Shown: positions 11,778 through 23,695 of the stretch, in pieces
Layout of the letters: each line of letters opens with the position of its first letter
Numbering within the stretch: the first letter of the stretch is position 1
NCBI GenBank assembly: GCA_003665825.1
Contig: QPFY01000009.1
Coordinates: 930,001 to 994,000, forward strand
Reading direction: 5' to 3'
From: Microbotryum silenes-acaulis
Lineage: Eukaryota; Basidiomycota; Microbotryomycetes; Microbotryales; Microbotryaceae
DNA: 64,000 bases
The notes under the pieces: generated by a model
Seen by the model: only the letters and a program-made list of their open reading frames with translations
What the model was told of the DNA's origin: nothing
The model's database searches: none
Program-made: the position numbers and the translations under genes

Positions 11778-13325
11778 ATGTTAGTACCCTGCTTTGTACC
11801 AGACTTTTGAATCGAAATGGACGTCGGAGGAGGGACGATGAGGCCTCTTTGGGGAGGGGCAGCGGTAGGCTTGGTGTTCTGGCTTGCTCAGCAGCCCAAG
11901 CCCACGACGACGGGTGGTCGCCTCGTCTCGTTCGCGCGCGCCGGCCGTTTTTTTGCGTCGTCGAGCGGGTGGGCGCCGTCGAGACACGGTCAGCTGCGAT
12001 GGGCTGGGGGATGAGTGCTGGTTTGACTGGGTTGGAACGGTTTGGGTTTTATGAAGGTCGTCATCTGGAGGATGGGGATGGGATGAACGTCGTCCTGCGG
12101 AGGGTCTGGGATGGGATGATTGGGATGATTGGGGGACTGAGCCGCTGTGCTGAGGCTGCGCTTGCTGACCAACGTCTCGTTGACTCTCTTTTTCCCCCCT
12201 CTTCTGCAAACTCCCATCGATCGCCACCACCATATACGATATCTGATTCGCGTCACGACACAATCTGGACCCGTAACTTCCCCCGGGACCTCCCTGTGTG
12301 ACGCTTTGCATCCGCGATGATCTCCGCACCCGCTCGCGCTCTCACGCCCTACGCCCTCACCCGTACGCCTCCGACGACGACGACGACGACGCCCCGTTGG
12401 CTCACTTACGCACCGCTCATACACTCATACTGGACATACTCTTTGATATCGCTTTGAACCGAACCTCTACTGCGCTTCACGAACCAATAGGGGACGACGA
12501 CCCGCACGCTGCTACAGGTACTGCAAGAACAAGCCGTACCCCAAGGTCAGTCATCAGATGGGAAAACCCCATCACAGCGTTTTGCGTCACAAGAAATTGA
12601 CGTCGGTGCATTCCCTCGTTCGACTCAACAGTCGAGGTACAACCGTGGTGTCCCCGACCCCAAGATCCGGTGAGTCAGCATAGGAGAAGCACGAGCACAG
12701 AGTCTAGAATTGAGCGAGCTTACCTGACCTCCTCTTTCTGTCCCTGCCACCTCCCAGCATCTTCGATCTCGGTCGCAAGAAGGCTTCCGTCGATGACTTC
12801 CCCTTCTGCTGCCACCTCGTTTCCAACGAGTACGAGCAGCTCTCGTCCGAGGCGCTCGAAGCCGCTCGTATTTGCGCCAACAAGTACGTCGTCAAGACCT
12901 CGGGCAAGGACTCGTTTCACTTGCGTGTGCGTGTGCACCCCTACCACGTCATCCGTATCAACAAGATGTTGTCCTGCGCCGGCGCCGATCGACTGCAAAC
13001 CGGTATGCGAGGCGCCTGGGGCAAGCCCTACGGTACCGTCGCCCGAGTCAACATTGGTCAAATCATCATGTCGATCCGTTGCAAGGACTCGAACAAGGCC
13101 GTCGTGATGGAGGCGTTCCGTCGTGCGCAGTACAAGTTCCCCGGACGCCAAAAGATCATCGTGTCCAAGAAGTGGGGCTTCACCTCGTTGGCGAGGGAGG
13201 AGTACGTCGCGCAGCGTTCGACCGGCATCATGAAGCAGGATGGGTGCTACGTTCAGTACATCACCCCCAAGGGTCCTCTGGAGGAGAACCTTCGAACCTT
13301 GGAGCGCATCGCCGCCGCCAACTAA
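11778..13325 (+). CDS. RPL10: 60S ribosomal protein L10 (uL16)
   Basis: Large-subunit protein whose loop lies near the peptidyl-transferase centre. Exon 1 contributes only the A and T of the start codon (11778-11779). A 711-bp intron (GTTAGT ... AATAG, 11780-12490) follows and exon 2 supplies the G: 12491-12545, then 12632-12669 and 12758-13325; 220 aa. Spliced N-terminus: [19 protein letters not shown]. Later blocks include [24 protein letters not shown] and [12 protein letters not shown]. The first intron is several times longer than nearly all others here. I looked for box C/D snoRNA signals inside it and found none I would defend. Confidence 0.95.
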
Positions 13326-13933
13326 AACAGCGCTCTCTTTACGAGGTTCGAGTTGGGCTACGCAACGCATTCCGGGTAAGGATCAAGTGCAAAATTTGAC
13401 GGGAGGACGAAGAGGCTCTAGGGCGTGTCACTCGAGAACGTTGTAGTCGCTTCTTTTATGTCCTTTTTTTTTGAACAAAAAAATTACCTTCCCACTTGCG
13501 GTTCTTTGGTTTCAGGCTCGACGACGGAGGAGTGAGGACACGTCGAGGTACCCTGAAGAGCGCGAACTCGGGCTCGTCTCTCAGAAGACTGCTTAATAAG
13601 GGATGAGAAAGCGCTGGTGCCGGGAGGCGGCTTGAGAGATGAGAGCACGAAGTAAGTTCGCTCGAGGGGAGGGGCGCTTTTTGTTGTCACGAGGGATCTT
13701 TCGAGGTCAGACTACTGCTCCTCGGACTAGTGGAACATAGTCATATGTTGATTGGGCGACCTGCACTAAATGGCCTGACCCCTTATTAGACGTGCTGAGC
13801 ATAAAAAGAACAACCTCCCAGAAAGCACAACTACAACATGATCCATTCACCGAAATGCAAAGCTCCGCCCCAGAACTGGCATCCTATCCAAAACCATACC
13901 ACTTAATGCCATTTGTCTCCCCACCACCCCGCC
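13326..13933. other. Convergent 3' regions of RPL10 and the DUF6534 gene
   Basis: About 600 bp with short T and A runs; no gene recognised. Confidence 0.4.
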
Positions 13934-15818
13934 TCACACCTTGGACAATAAATCCGATTGCGAAGTCTCAATTTCCAAACCCGACGAAGCGTAATCCGGT
14001 TCCTCGACATAGATCCGAAAAGGTGGGTTCGTCAATTCGACCGTCGGAACGGGTGCGATGGGTATCGAAGCCTTCGTACTACCAGTGTCACCATTCGTAC
14101 GATCCTCTTCACTCCTGGACACCTTCTTTCGTTTCTTCTCCTCCCAGTCCATTTGCTCAACTTGAAATTCGGTCGAAGTCGTATCGATCGTAACTTGAAC
14201 GGGAAAAGAACTCTCGCCGTGATGATCACTGCCACCCCTCCGACTCATACTACGCATCGAAGTCGCCCTCGAAGCCGTCCCACCCAATGACCCATTCCCT
14301 AGTGCGCCTACGCCGATCAGATTCACGACGTATCGCATCGGCGTATCCTTGAAATGAAGACTCGAAGGGTTACGTAAGTCGGATTGAACGTTTTGAAAAG
14401 AGAAACTAGCAACCTGATTCGCTCCATTGACGCCGGGAAGATGTAGTAAATGTTTCGGATAACCTCCTCCGCGAACCAAGGTCGCACCCTGGCCCCCGGT
14501 TCGGGAAAGGCCCAAATCGTGCGCTAGGTTCTTACGCGAGTTGAGGGAAGCCATTAATGAGATACTGTAGAGTTTGATGATGATCGTTCCGGGTAGGACG
14601 TGCCATAAACCTGAACTGGCTTGGAACATGATCGAGGAACAGATCGCCGCCGCGGCGGTGAGACCGTTGTTCGTAACCGTGTACCGAATCACCTTGTCGA
14701 TGATCGAATTCGTGCCCGTGACTTTCGTCGAGTGATTAGGAACACGATCGTCACGGTGATCAGTAGATCCGTACCGGCCATCATGAAGAGCCAAGTTGAA
14801 ACGGCCCAGGAGATACGAGCCTCGACGACGGGCCAAATCGCATGCTCGAACGCGAAACCGGTCGTGAAGCAGCCGACGCCGAGTTGGACCAGCGTCAGAA
14901 AGAGGACCAAGAAAGGGATGAAGATTGAACGCTTCGAAAGGATGTAGATGCGGTACGCGTAGAAGGTCTGCTAAGTTCGGATCCGGTGGAGGACTGGGGT
15001 TTAGTCATCTCATTTCCGACTCGCTGCGCACCCGTTAGGATCGATCGAGCTCCTGGGAAAAGACTTGCCTGGACGATGGCTGCGACGACGGCACTGCAGA
15101 TGGTATCGTATGACGAGTCTGTCAATCTCAAAACCTTTACCGAGTATTCTGATGTTTGTTGCACTCACGTTGTGACGGGATCCAGGACATAAGACCAATG
15201 AATAATGAGCAGGTTCATCGGTGTGTCGTAGTTTTGAACGAGGTTGTTGTACACGCCCACGACGTTGAAACAGGTGTGGCAAGCGCCGATCAGGCCCACG
15301 ATTCCCACCTGCAAATATCCATTTAAGCATTAACCGTGTCAATGAACACTGTTAACGTATATCGGGGCCATGCATGCGCAAGAGACTCCTGATGGCACGC
15401 GATTGGGCTAGCCAACGGGCCAGGCCAGCGTCATTCGACTCCCTCAGAGCCAGCTTCGGCCTCCGCGGAGAAGGGCTCCAGAAAGCTTGGTCTCGGAGGA
15501 GACCCAGTAAGTGACTGACCACCCATTTGTAGGTTGCTTTCTCCTCGGGACGGATCGTGCTGTAGCAGGTGTAACGAGTGGTTTTCAGGCTTAGGTTCCT
15601 CGGTAGGTGGGAAAGATGGACCACTCACTTGAAGTAGGTGATGATCTGCATCCAATTGATTCCGCTGCCAGACCGAACGAACCGACTCCGAATCTGCGGT
15701 CAGCTTTCGAGGCCCTGAAGTAGACGTTGAGAGCTCAGAATCGGCCGACCTACGCTAGGAAGACATTGAGAAAGGTACCCAACAGGAAAGGGGCCGCGAA
15801 CGTATCCACGAGATTCAT
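13934..15818 (-). pseudogene. DUF6534-family multi-pass membrane protein, frameshifted in the last exon
   Basis: Exons on the minus strand: 15818-15754, 15664-15629, 15559-15520, 15308-15169, 15093-15069 and 14967-13934. The spliced start reads L-L-G-T-F-L-N-V-F-L-A-G-I and then M-Q-I-I-T-Y-F. It continues with a G-A-C-H-T-C-F-N loop and several membrane helices, as in DUF6534, a seven-helix basidiomycete family of unknown role. The fifth intron (15068-14968) has a GC donor (GCAAGT). In exon 6 the reading frame changes between the helix ending T-V-T-I-V-F-L-I and the conserved N-S-I-I-D-K-V-I-R-Y-T, around 14722-14740. No plausible intron lies there, so one base is missing or two are extra. 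This is either a pseudogenising mutation or an assembly error; the remaining 260 codons are open and family-like. The C-terminal tail is hydrophilic. Confidence 0.75.
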
Positions 15819-17466
15819 GATGGTCGTGGCTGAAACAGGGGTTTGGACAAGTCGGCGAAGCAGGGGTCTCGCCCGGCGGTGGTGGGGGTCTGTGCTCCGA
15901 GCTCTTCGAAGGGGTCCCCAAGTCGAGCTCTTGAGCTTGTAGTCACGTAGCCTGGGTGATGGGAGGGTGAAGGTTGCCTTGGAGTGGTAATGGAAGAAAG
16001 GAGAGACAGACGGTGTGCGGGCAATGAGCATAAGCCACGACGAAGTAAGTACCTCGGGTGTGAGACGAGAGCTGCGGCGAGCAAGGTCCATAATGATATC
16101 CTCCTCGAGGGTCGGGACAGCCGAGACACCCAGGTCTTATAAGTTGGAGCCAAGAGCGCGCCTGTCCCAAGGGGTAGGCAAGCTTCGTAGCGCGGGTATC
16201 TTTATTTTCGAGTCCGATTCTCTCAGACTTGCTCGATGCGGTCGAAATGGGGAAACCGTTGTCGTTCGCGCGCGGCGGCTGCCTCGACACTTGCGCTGAT
16301 TTAATCGGAAGTACGTAGGTGGTCCCCCCCCCCCGTCCCCCCCCCCACGAGAGCCTGGGAAATGCGATTTCCACAGCCCAGTAACTCTAGCACGGTCCTA
16401 TGGGGGAGACTAAGGGGTGATCGAATCAGGCTCGGCCCTGCCGATCCTGTTCCGACCAATATTCGTCTGGATTATCTCCGCGGTGGCCGGCGATCAAATT
16501 CGAATTCCGAATTGCCATGGTTGAACGTACGTCATCTCCAACGTTGCTCCCCTCCCGACAACAGGCGAGAAACTTCATCCTGTCCGATTCTAGTATTCTG
16601 TACAACCTAACATGAGTGCGGTGCAAGCCAACGTGGACCTCCGCGAACGAACGAACTCGCCGAGCCAGGTACGACCAAGTTTTCCCTTGTGGACCGTCGG
16701 CAACGACGCTTTTTCCGAACGCCCGTCATTATTGCGGATCATCAACCTTGCCTATCTGCTGAAACTCCTTAGCGCAGAAAAATCATGGACCATTCCGCTC
16801 AAGGTCCTTTGATCGCTTCTCGATTCGACCCCGCCTGAACCAGTGAGAAAACCTGGCAGCTCAAGGAGAGTCCCCCTCCCCTACTACTACTACTACCTTG
16901 GGACGGCCAACCGGTCCGGAGTCGCTTCTCTCCGCACTTGAAGGTGAGCTTTCGTCTCCCCCCTTCAACTCTCGACCACGGGAATCAATTCTGCATAAAG
17001 CCAAAACGAGTCTTCATTCTCACCACCACACCCCCCCTCTTCTTCTACACCTGAAAGACAATAACACTATCCCCCTCACTCTACGCTCCTTCATTCCTTT
17101 CCGCTCAACTTGCCCTCCACGTCCTTGCCCATCCTTGTCCCCGAATCACCCCCTTCCAAGACTGATCGTCCCTTCGCTTACAAGAAGAACCGTCCGATGA
17201 ACAGATGAAAAAAAAAAAAAGGCAAAGATGATCTTGTGAGAACGAAGTCGAGTTCTGGAGAAAGGTTGTTTCAAGAGGTTTTGGGAAAAGCCACCGCAGA
17301 GGTCCAAATCCTCGCTTCACTTCTGCATTTTCTTCGTTTTTGATTCTTCGAAACCCTCTTTGATTTCCATAAAATGCGCGACCACAAACAAAAAAGAGAG
17401 AAAGGACACACTAGGTTTTTTTGCAAGGGGTGAAAAAAACTTCTTTTTTCTGTGTGGGGAGTGTTT
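15819..17466. other. Intergenic region with C-homopolymers, no gene recognised
   Basis: About 1.6 kb. It holds a C11-GT-C9 run at 16324-16345, a CTA microsatellite near 16881-16895, a pyrimidine-rich stretch at 16950-17180 and a poly-A run near 17208-17220. An ATG at 16612 opens a short frame ending at a possible donor, but no further exons could be joined. Confidence 0.4.
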
Positions 17467-19943
17467 CTAAGCCGAGACGAACGAGGTGACGTGGTCGCTG
17501 ACGACCTTCTTCAACTGCGCGTCGATCTCGGGCGTCATCTTACCCTTGGACACTTCGTCCAAGAGCGACTGTTGCGAGCTCTTGAGGTGGTCGATGAAGG
17601 ACGTCTCCCATTTGCCAATGTCGTTCACCTGCACGCGATCGAGCAGACCGTTCACACCGGCGTAGACGATCGGCACCTGGAGCTCGATCGCCATGGGTTG
17701 GTATTGGCCTTGCTTGAGCAACTCGGTCAAACGCACACCACGGTTGAGCAAGAAGCGCGTCGAGGCATCGAGATCGGAACCGAACTGGGCGAACGCGGCG
17801 ACATCACGGTATTGAGCGAGGTACAGCTTCAACGAACCGGCGACGGCCTTCATGATCTTAGACTGGGCGGCGGAACCGACACGCGAGACGGAAAGACCGA
17901 CGTTGATGGCGGGTCGGATACCCTTGAAGAAGAGCTCGGCTTCCAAAAAGATCTGCGGATGGGGAAAATTGAGATCAGCACTCGTTCCACTAAAGCAAGT
18001 CGAGCAGCTTTACAGATGGAAACTCACTTGACCGTCGGTGATGGAAATAACGTTGGTGGGAATGTAAGCGGAGACATCACCACCCTGGGTCTCAATGATG
18101 GGGAGGGCGGTGAGCGATCCACCTCCGTGCTTGTCGGAGAGCTTGGCCGCACGCTCGAGGAGACGCGAGTGCAAGTAGAAGACATCTCCGGGGTAGGCCT
18201 CACGTCCGGGGGGGCGACGGAGCAAGAGCGACATCTGACGGTACGCGACGGCCTGCTTGGACAAGTCGTCGAAGATGATCAAGGCGTGCTTGCCGTTGTC
18301 ACGGAACCATTCGCCGATGGCGGTAGCCGAGAAGGGGGCAAGGTACTGCAGGGGAGCGGCCTCGGACGCGGTGGCGGCGACGACAACGGAGTACTTGAGC
18401 GCACCGTTCTCCTCGAGCGTCTGCACGAGCTGCGCGACGGTCGATCGCTTCTGGCCGACGGCGACGTAGACGCAGTAGAGCTTCTTGCTCTCGTCAGCGC
18501 CATCGTTCCACTTCTTCTGGTTGAGGATGGTGTCGATCGCGACGGCGGTCTTGCCGGTTTGACGATCACCGATGATCAGCTCACGCTGGCCACGTCCGAT
18601 GGGGACCATGGCGTCGACGGACTTGAGACCCGTCAGCATGGGCTCCGAGACGGATTGACGGGGCAAGACACCGGGGGCCTTGACCTGTGCACGTCGACGC
18701 TCGGTCGACTTGATGGGACCCTTGCCATCGATGGGGTTGCCGAGGGCGTCGACGACACGACCGAGCATGCCGGGGCCGACGGGAAGATCGACAATGGAAC
18801 CGGTTCGCTTGACCGAGTCACCTTCCTTACTGCGGGATGTGGAACAAGCGGAGAGAATGGTCAGCGGCGCGGTTGCGATGTGCGAGCACGGCCGAGGGTG
18901 TTCCGCCGGGCTGGACCAGCAGCAAGGTGGCCGACCCTCGTGTCGTGATGATTACGCGTCAACTCACATGAGACGATCGTTACCGAAGATGGTGACACCG
19001 ACGTTGTCTGAAAAGGGAACAGAAATCCCAGAGCAAGTCAGTCGTGGGTATTCAAGATGCGACCTCCGCCAGATCAGATCGGCGCGTTGGCACAGGCGGA
19101 AGCATACGGAAGGGGGGTGGACTACTGACCGGCTTCCAAGTTGAGGCACATGCCGCGGATACCGGACGAGAATTCAACCATCTCCTCGGCTGTAGGTCAA
19201 TCACGATCGACATCGTGGTTAGTACGTGGGGCAAATGCAGGTAAACGATCCGCCGCGGGTTTGCGAAGGGTCGGCGCGGCGGCGGGTGGGAAGCGGGTGG
19301 GATGCGCTGGGACCGACTGCCACGCCGTCTGGGCGGAGGACGGGCGTAGGCGAAGCGGGAAGCGCCGCAGGGCCGACCCGCAGGCGCGCGAATCGGCCAG
19401 CGTGCCAGCGAGCCAGCGAGCCAGCGAGAACGAGCGCAGCCAGCGGGATCAACGACGCACCTTGAACGTTTCGGAGGCCGTAAACACTGCATCGCCGACA
19501 CACCGCGTCAGTCCGCCGAGCTCGATAAAAAGATTCGGTCCTGCTCAACTCACCGAGCAATACCGTCACCAATGGTCAAGACGCGACCGGTCTCCTGGAC
19601 ATCAGCTCCGCCCGAAGAGCCAGAGATGCGCGATTCGAGGATCGAAGCCACTTCCGAAGCCGCTGCAAGGCGTTAACGAGCGCGGTCAGATCGACGTTCC
19701 ACCCCACACGACGACGTAGACGGTATAGGACTAACCAGGCTTGGCGGTGGCGTAGGACCTGAGGCCATTGACGGCCGAAGTGCGCTGCACAGATCGGGGG
19801 GCCAACGAGCACGCATACCCTCGTCGTCAGCATCCGCACGTACTCCCAACATCACACCAGCTCCGACGATCCCTCTCCCTCGGTTTGAACAGTTGGGTAC
19901 TCACCGTAGCAGCACGAACAGAGAAGGCGGCGCGGGAGAGCAT
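17467..19943 (-). CDS. ATP1: Mitochondrial F1-ATP synthase subunit alpha
   Basis: Catalytic-core subunit of the mitochondrial ATP synthase. Eight exons: 19943-19905, 19784-19736, 19662-19554, 19486-19461, 19189-19130, 19007-18968, 18829-18028 and 17952-17467; 536 aa, matching the family. The N-terminus ([13 protein letters not shown] ... L-R-S-Y-A-T) is an Arg/Ser-rich mitochondrial targeting sequence. The Walker A motif is G-D-R-Q-T-G-K-T and Walker B is [12 protein letters not shown]. The block [20 protein letters not shown] is intact, as is [15 protein letters not shown]. The 5' part is cut into very small exons (26-109 nt) while the nucleotide-binding domain is one long exon. All phases agree. 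Confidence 0.97.
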
Positions 19944-20427
19944 CCTGTAACGCGTGTGAGGGGGGGAACGGGGGAGGATGCGGGCGTGGGTCAGAGGGGG
20001 AAAGGACCAGCAGCAGGCAGCCCCCCAGCGCCCCAGCGCGGGCGAGGGCGAAAACCGATTTCGCCCGGCCCGGCCAAGGCACGGCTGGCCTGCTCGCACC
20101 CCAAACACCTCGGCTCACGATCCCCGCGCTGGTCGGGCGGGGGGTCAACGGCGGTAATGAAAGCTGATCTCTACAACATGGGTGAACCAAATGATCACGT
20201 TGACCCCAATAACTTTTCAAGCATTTTTTCAACCATTAATGCGATGGCTTTGGCCATCGAACGTTTCAATTCTCTCCCCCGGGCGGAACCATCAGACCGA
20301 GCACGTTCCTGCGAATTCCGAAACTCGACAACCCCAAACAAAAATCAAAAATTGCAGTGCTACCATAAAGTACTTCCTCCTATGAAAAGGCAGGTCGAGA
20401 AGAGTTTACTGGATCGACAGGGGTGAA
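19944..20427. promoter_or_regulatory. Upstream region of ATP1
   Basis: 484 bp between the ATP1 start and the end of the kelch/BTB gene. It is GC-rich near the ATP1 ATG and AT-rich farther out. No conserved element was identified. Confidence 0.4.
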
Positions 20428-22965
20428 TCAAGCTCCTGTCGGAGGGGCCTGTTTTGGAGGGGGCGTAGGAGGCACCATCGTTTGAGAACCTTGACCGGCG
20501 GGGTTACGGTTCTTGTTGAATTTCGATCCAGACTATCGAGGGAATCAAAAAGTAATGATCAGATTGGGTTCAATGCGACGATAGGGGAACGGCCTGTTGA
20601 TGCACGATGCCGACTGCAGTGCTCCCCCGAAAAACTGACCATCAAGATCCTCAACGCCCTAATCTGCAACGCCATGCAACCTCCCAACGTTGCCGCATCA
20701 TACACCAACGCCGCCATCCCACTCTTCCCTCCTTCCTTGTGCCGATCCAAAACCTCATGCAACGCATGCGTCACCAAAGCCCTGAGCGCCTTATCATCGT
20801 ACGTTTTCGCAAAGATGAGCAGGGCGGAGAGGACGGGCGGATCGAGTTGGAGCGGTGTGGACAGGTTCAGGGTGTAGAGGTATTGCAGGTAGGCTTGGAC
20901 GACGATCGAAGGTTCGGGCAGGTCCAAAGTCCGAGGGGATAACCTCAATTCCGTCGTTGATGATAACGCAATTTCGGAAGCTCGAACGAGTAAAGTATCG
21001 TCCTCCCCACCGCCAACGAGATTGTGATTCGTGTGATCGTCCGAAAAATCGCCGTTACTACTACTGCTATTGAGAGTACGGGCCGCATCGACTCGCCGTT
21101 GTTGAGCTGCCATCATTCCCTTGGCGCGGAGCTTGAAGTCGTCGAGTTGGGATTTGAACCAAGGCCATCGATCGACGAGAAGGGTACGCGAACAACACAG
21201 CCGAACACCGTCACTGCAACGTAGTTCGAAGTCTGAAAGATGGGGTTGCGAAAGCGTCATCAAACCTAGTGCTTGAGCTAGAGGGGGTAAGACCCTCGGC
21301 GGTGGTTGATGCACGCCAAAAGCTTCGAGGTCGACAAACGCAAGGTGCGCGAAGTTCGTTTGACGATGGTCGTAATCGATCGCGATGTCTCGTTCCCGAT
21401 CCCCAATCACGACGACGCTGTTGCCCCACACCAGTGCGCGGTTCCAACTCCCTGTGCTCAAGAGACTCCCTGGTTCGATGCGAGACCAAGTCAAGGGTTC
21501 TTGCGCAGCCGCACGAGCTGCGAGTCCACTCGCTCCACCAGGACCGAGGTCCAAAGACCAGATGGAGAAGTTGTTGACGGTTTGCGAGAGAAACGTGCCA
21601 AAGATGAGGAGGTGGTGACCGACGATCTTGCCCGTAGGGAAACGTAGACCCGGAGGTAACGACGTGCCGCCCATCAAGCTCGAGAGCGAGGTCGCCGAAA
21701 TCGACTCGTCGGTTTCAGTCGGCGCGACGAGTAGATCTAAATTCCTTCGTACTTGGGCAAAGTTGAAATTCGAAAACAGGAGCAGGGGTTGGGGCTTGGT
21801 AGGGTCGGGGCTTGTCGAGTAGCTCAATTGACGCATCGATTCGCCGCCTAGTGCCAGCCCGTCCGATGCCTCAGTGTCCGTCACGGTCTTTTGTGAAGCA
21901 TGCTTCTCGTCCTCGTTCAGGACCGCTGGTGCACCATTGATCGAAGTGGAGAACGAAGTCGCAGGATGAATCTCTTTCGTAGCACTCGTCACGACGGCCC
22001 GATACGTTCCGATATGTCGATCCCACGTACTGGACCGGACCCAGGTGAGCGAGCCCAAATCGAGCACGCTCATCGAGTGAAGATCTGTGAGCTCGGAGAG
22101 CTGGTCAGTCTTCAAGGACTTGCTGACAAGTTCAACGCTCAGACTCACAGGTATTCTTGACATCCTGCCCACCCATGATGACCATCACCTGCTTATCCCC
22201 TCCCGTCTCCTTCGATCCCCCTCCAACACTGGTGATACAAGCCAGATGAGCATACCTCGCTTCTGGACCCTCTACCCCTGGTGCACATCTGATCTCCGGC
22301 ATCTCCCACACCTTCTTTTCGATGTCCCAAATGCATACATCGCCCAAAGTGAAGAGCTCGCCAAAGCCATCGTTCGAATCCCCATCGGCTCCTGATCCTC
22401 CAGTGTCTTTCGAGCCCGCTTCCGAATCGGCAGGTACGGACGAATACCCTTCACCGAACGCAACAACAAGTTTCTTGCCCCACGCTTCGGCGGAATGAAA
22501 GTACCTAGGTGCAGGTCCTGGACTCGAACCGTCGGCGAAGTTTTTGAGTGTGGTGGGTGAATTCGGATCGGGTTTTTCGGTGGTGGAATCGATACCGTTT
22601 TCGGTTGATCGGAATGGAGGCCAGAGGAGTTGCCATTCGAGGGTTCGTAGGGAGAGGGAATAGAGCGTATCGACCATGGTTCGATTAGGGACCAAGCGGC
22701 CTCCAAAGACGTAGGCGTGGTCATCGATCAGGGTGATGGAGCAGCCGACCTGAGTGAGGGGAGAGGGAAGAGGATACGATACGTCTTCCACGCTTGGTCT
22801 AGAGATCGCTACAACTCTCTGAGCTCAACAAAGGTAACTTACGAGTGGTGGTGGTCTTCTCCCCGTTGTTCTTCGACATGTGGCGGTCAAATCGGCCAAC
22901 GTAGCTGATTGAGCTGCAGCTTGGATCGGCACGGACCCACGATGACCGGAGGCTGAAGCGGTCAT
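20428..22965 (-). CDS. Kelch-repeat and BTB-domain protein
   Basis: Exons 22965-22843, 22749-22149, 22084-20640 and 20532-20428; 757 aa. The first splice joins G-R-R-P-P-P-L to V-G-C-S-I-T-L-I-D-D-H-A-Y-V-F-G-G-R-L, a textbook first kelch blade. Further blades contain A-P-R-Y-F-H-S-A, E-A-R-Y-A-H-L-A and M-V-I-M-G-G-Q-D. From about residue 530 there is a BTB/POZ domain (L-S-D-F-E-L-R-C-S-D-G ... C-S-R-T-L-L-V-D-R-W-P-W-F), interrupted by an insertion of about 60 hydrophilic residues rich in Ser and Asp before L-D-L-P-E-P-S-I-V-V-Q-A-Y-L-Q-Y-L-Y-T. The kelch-then-BTB order is shared with fission-yeast Ral2 and animal LZTR1. This suggests, by inference, a cullin-3 or Ras-pathway adaptor. The C-terminal 35 residues are Pro/Gln-rich. 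Confidence 0.87.
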
Positions 22966-23695
22966 GCTTGAGTGTGAGACTCGCTTGTCTTGACGTGGCC
23001 TTTTCAACCGCGTCCAGCCCGTGGTACGGAAAGGCTTCTCGTATGACTAGAGGTGTGAACGGAACAAGGATGTCAGTGCGCATGCCTAACCTTGACGCGA
23101 ATTGCTCGACCCCAGAGGCCCGTGCACGCGGTCGGGCCGTAGAACTCGGGGGGTGCAGGTGCATGACCCCTCGTGAGAATAAGCGTTTCCTGTCACATCA
23201 CGATCCACGAACGTAAATGAGCCCTCGCGGGGAAGGCCTCCGACAGAGTGCCTGTAGACCGTGGCCGAACCCGCCAGCCAGCCTCGTGCAGGTGCCCCGG
23301 GGCACACCACGTGATCCTTGCCAGCTTGTCGACCTCAATCACTCCGACGAGCCTGTGTTTCGCGAGGAAGTAGCGAGCCCCAGTCACTGACCACTAGCAA
23401 TCCACTCCTCTGTCCAAGTCGTTGTCGGTCGCACCCGCCTGTGTTGAAGTCTAGGCCTGGACGGAGGTGATGGAACGCGGTCAACCCCTGACGCAAGCCT
23501 AAACGCGGTGCGCTCGTGACAAAATTCTGTCAGACCCGGCTCAGGTTCCTTTTCCTTCCCAATCTTGTTCCGGGCGAGGTCCTGCAGGCATATCTCTTAG
23601 TTTTCAGCGCCAATCAAATCTTACAACAATATTACCCAAAACAAAAAAACAGAAGCCCATCACTTTTCCTTCAACCGCCTCGGCACCCTCCCATC
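22966..23695. other. Intergenic region, kelch/BTB promoter and PEX7 3' end
   Basis: 730 bp; a GC-rich middle with no supported exon chain. Small open frames here are not followed by convincing splice partners. Confidence 0.4.

Noticed and set aside
11780..12490. Box C/D snoRNA in the long RPL10 intron
   Set aside because: Only GATGAT and CTGA fragments are present; no proper box C with a paired terminal stem was found.
17452..18948. 498-codon plus-strand open frame opposite ATP1
   Set aside because: It is antisense to conserved ATP1 coding sequence, including Walker A; the composition is an artefact of codon bias.
21140..21165. tRNA B-box-like GGTTCAAATCC on the minus strand
   Set aside because: It lies in the BTB coding exon (W-F-K-S-Q) and no A box or acceptor stem fits.
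22510..22535. Second B-box-like word GGTTCGAGTCC on the minus strand
   Set aside because: It is kelch coding sequence (D-G-S-S-P-G) with no tRNA fold around it.
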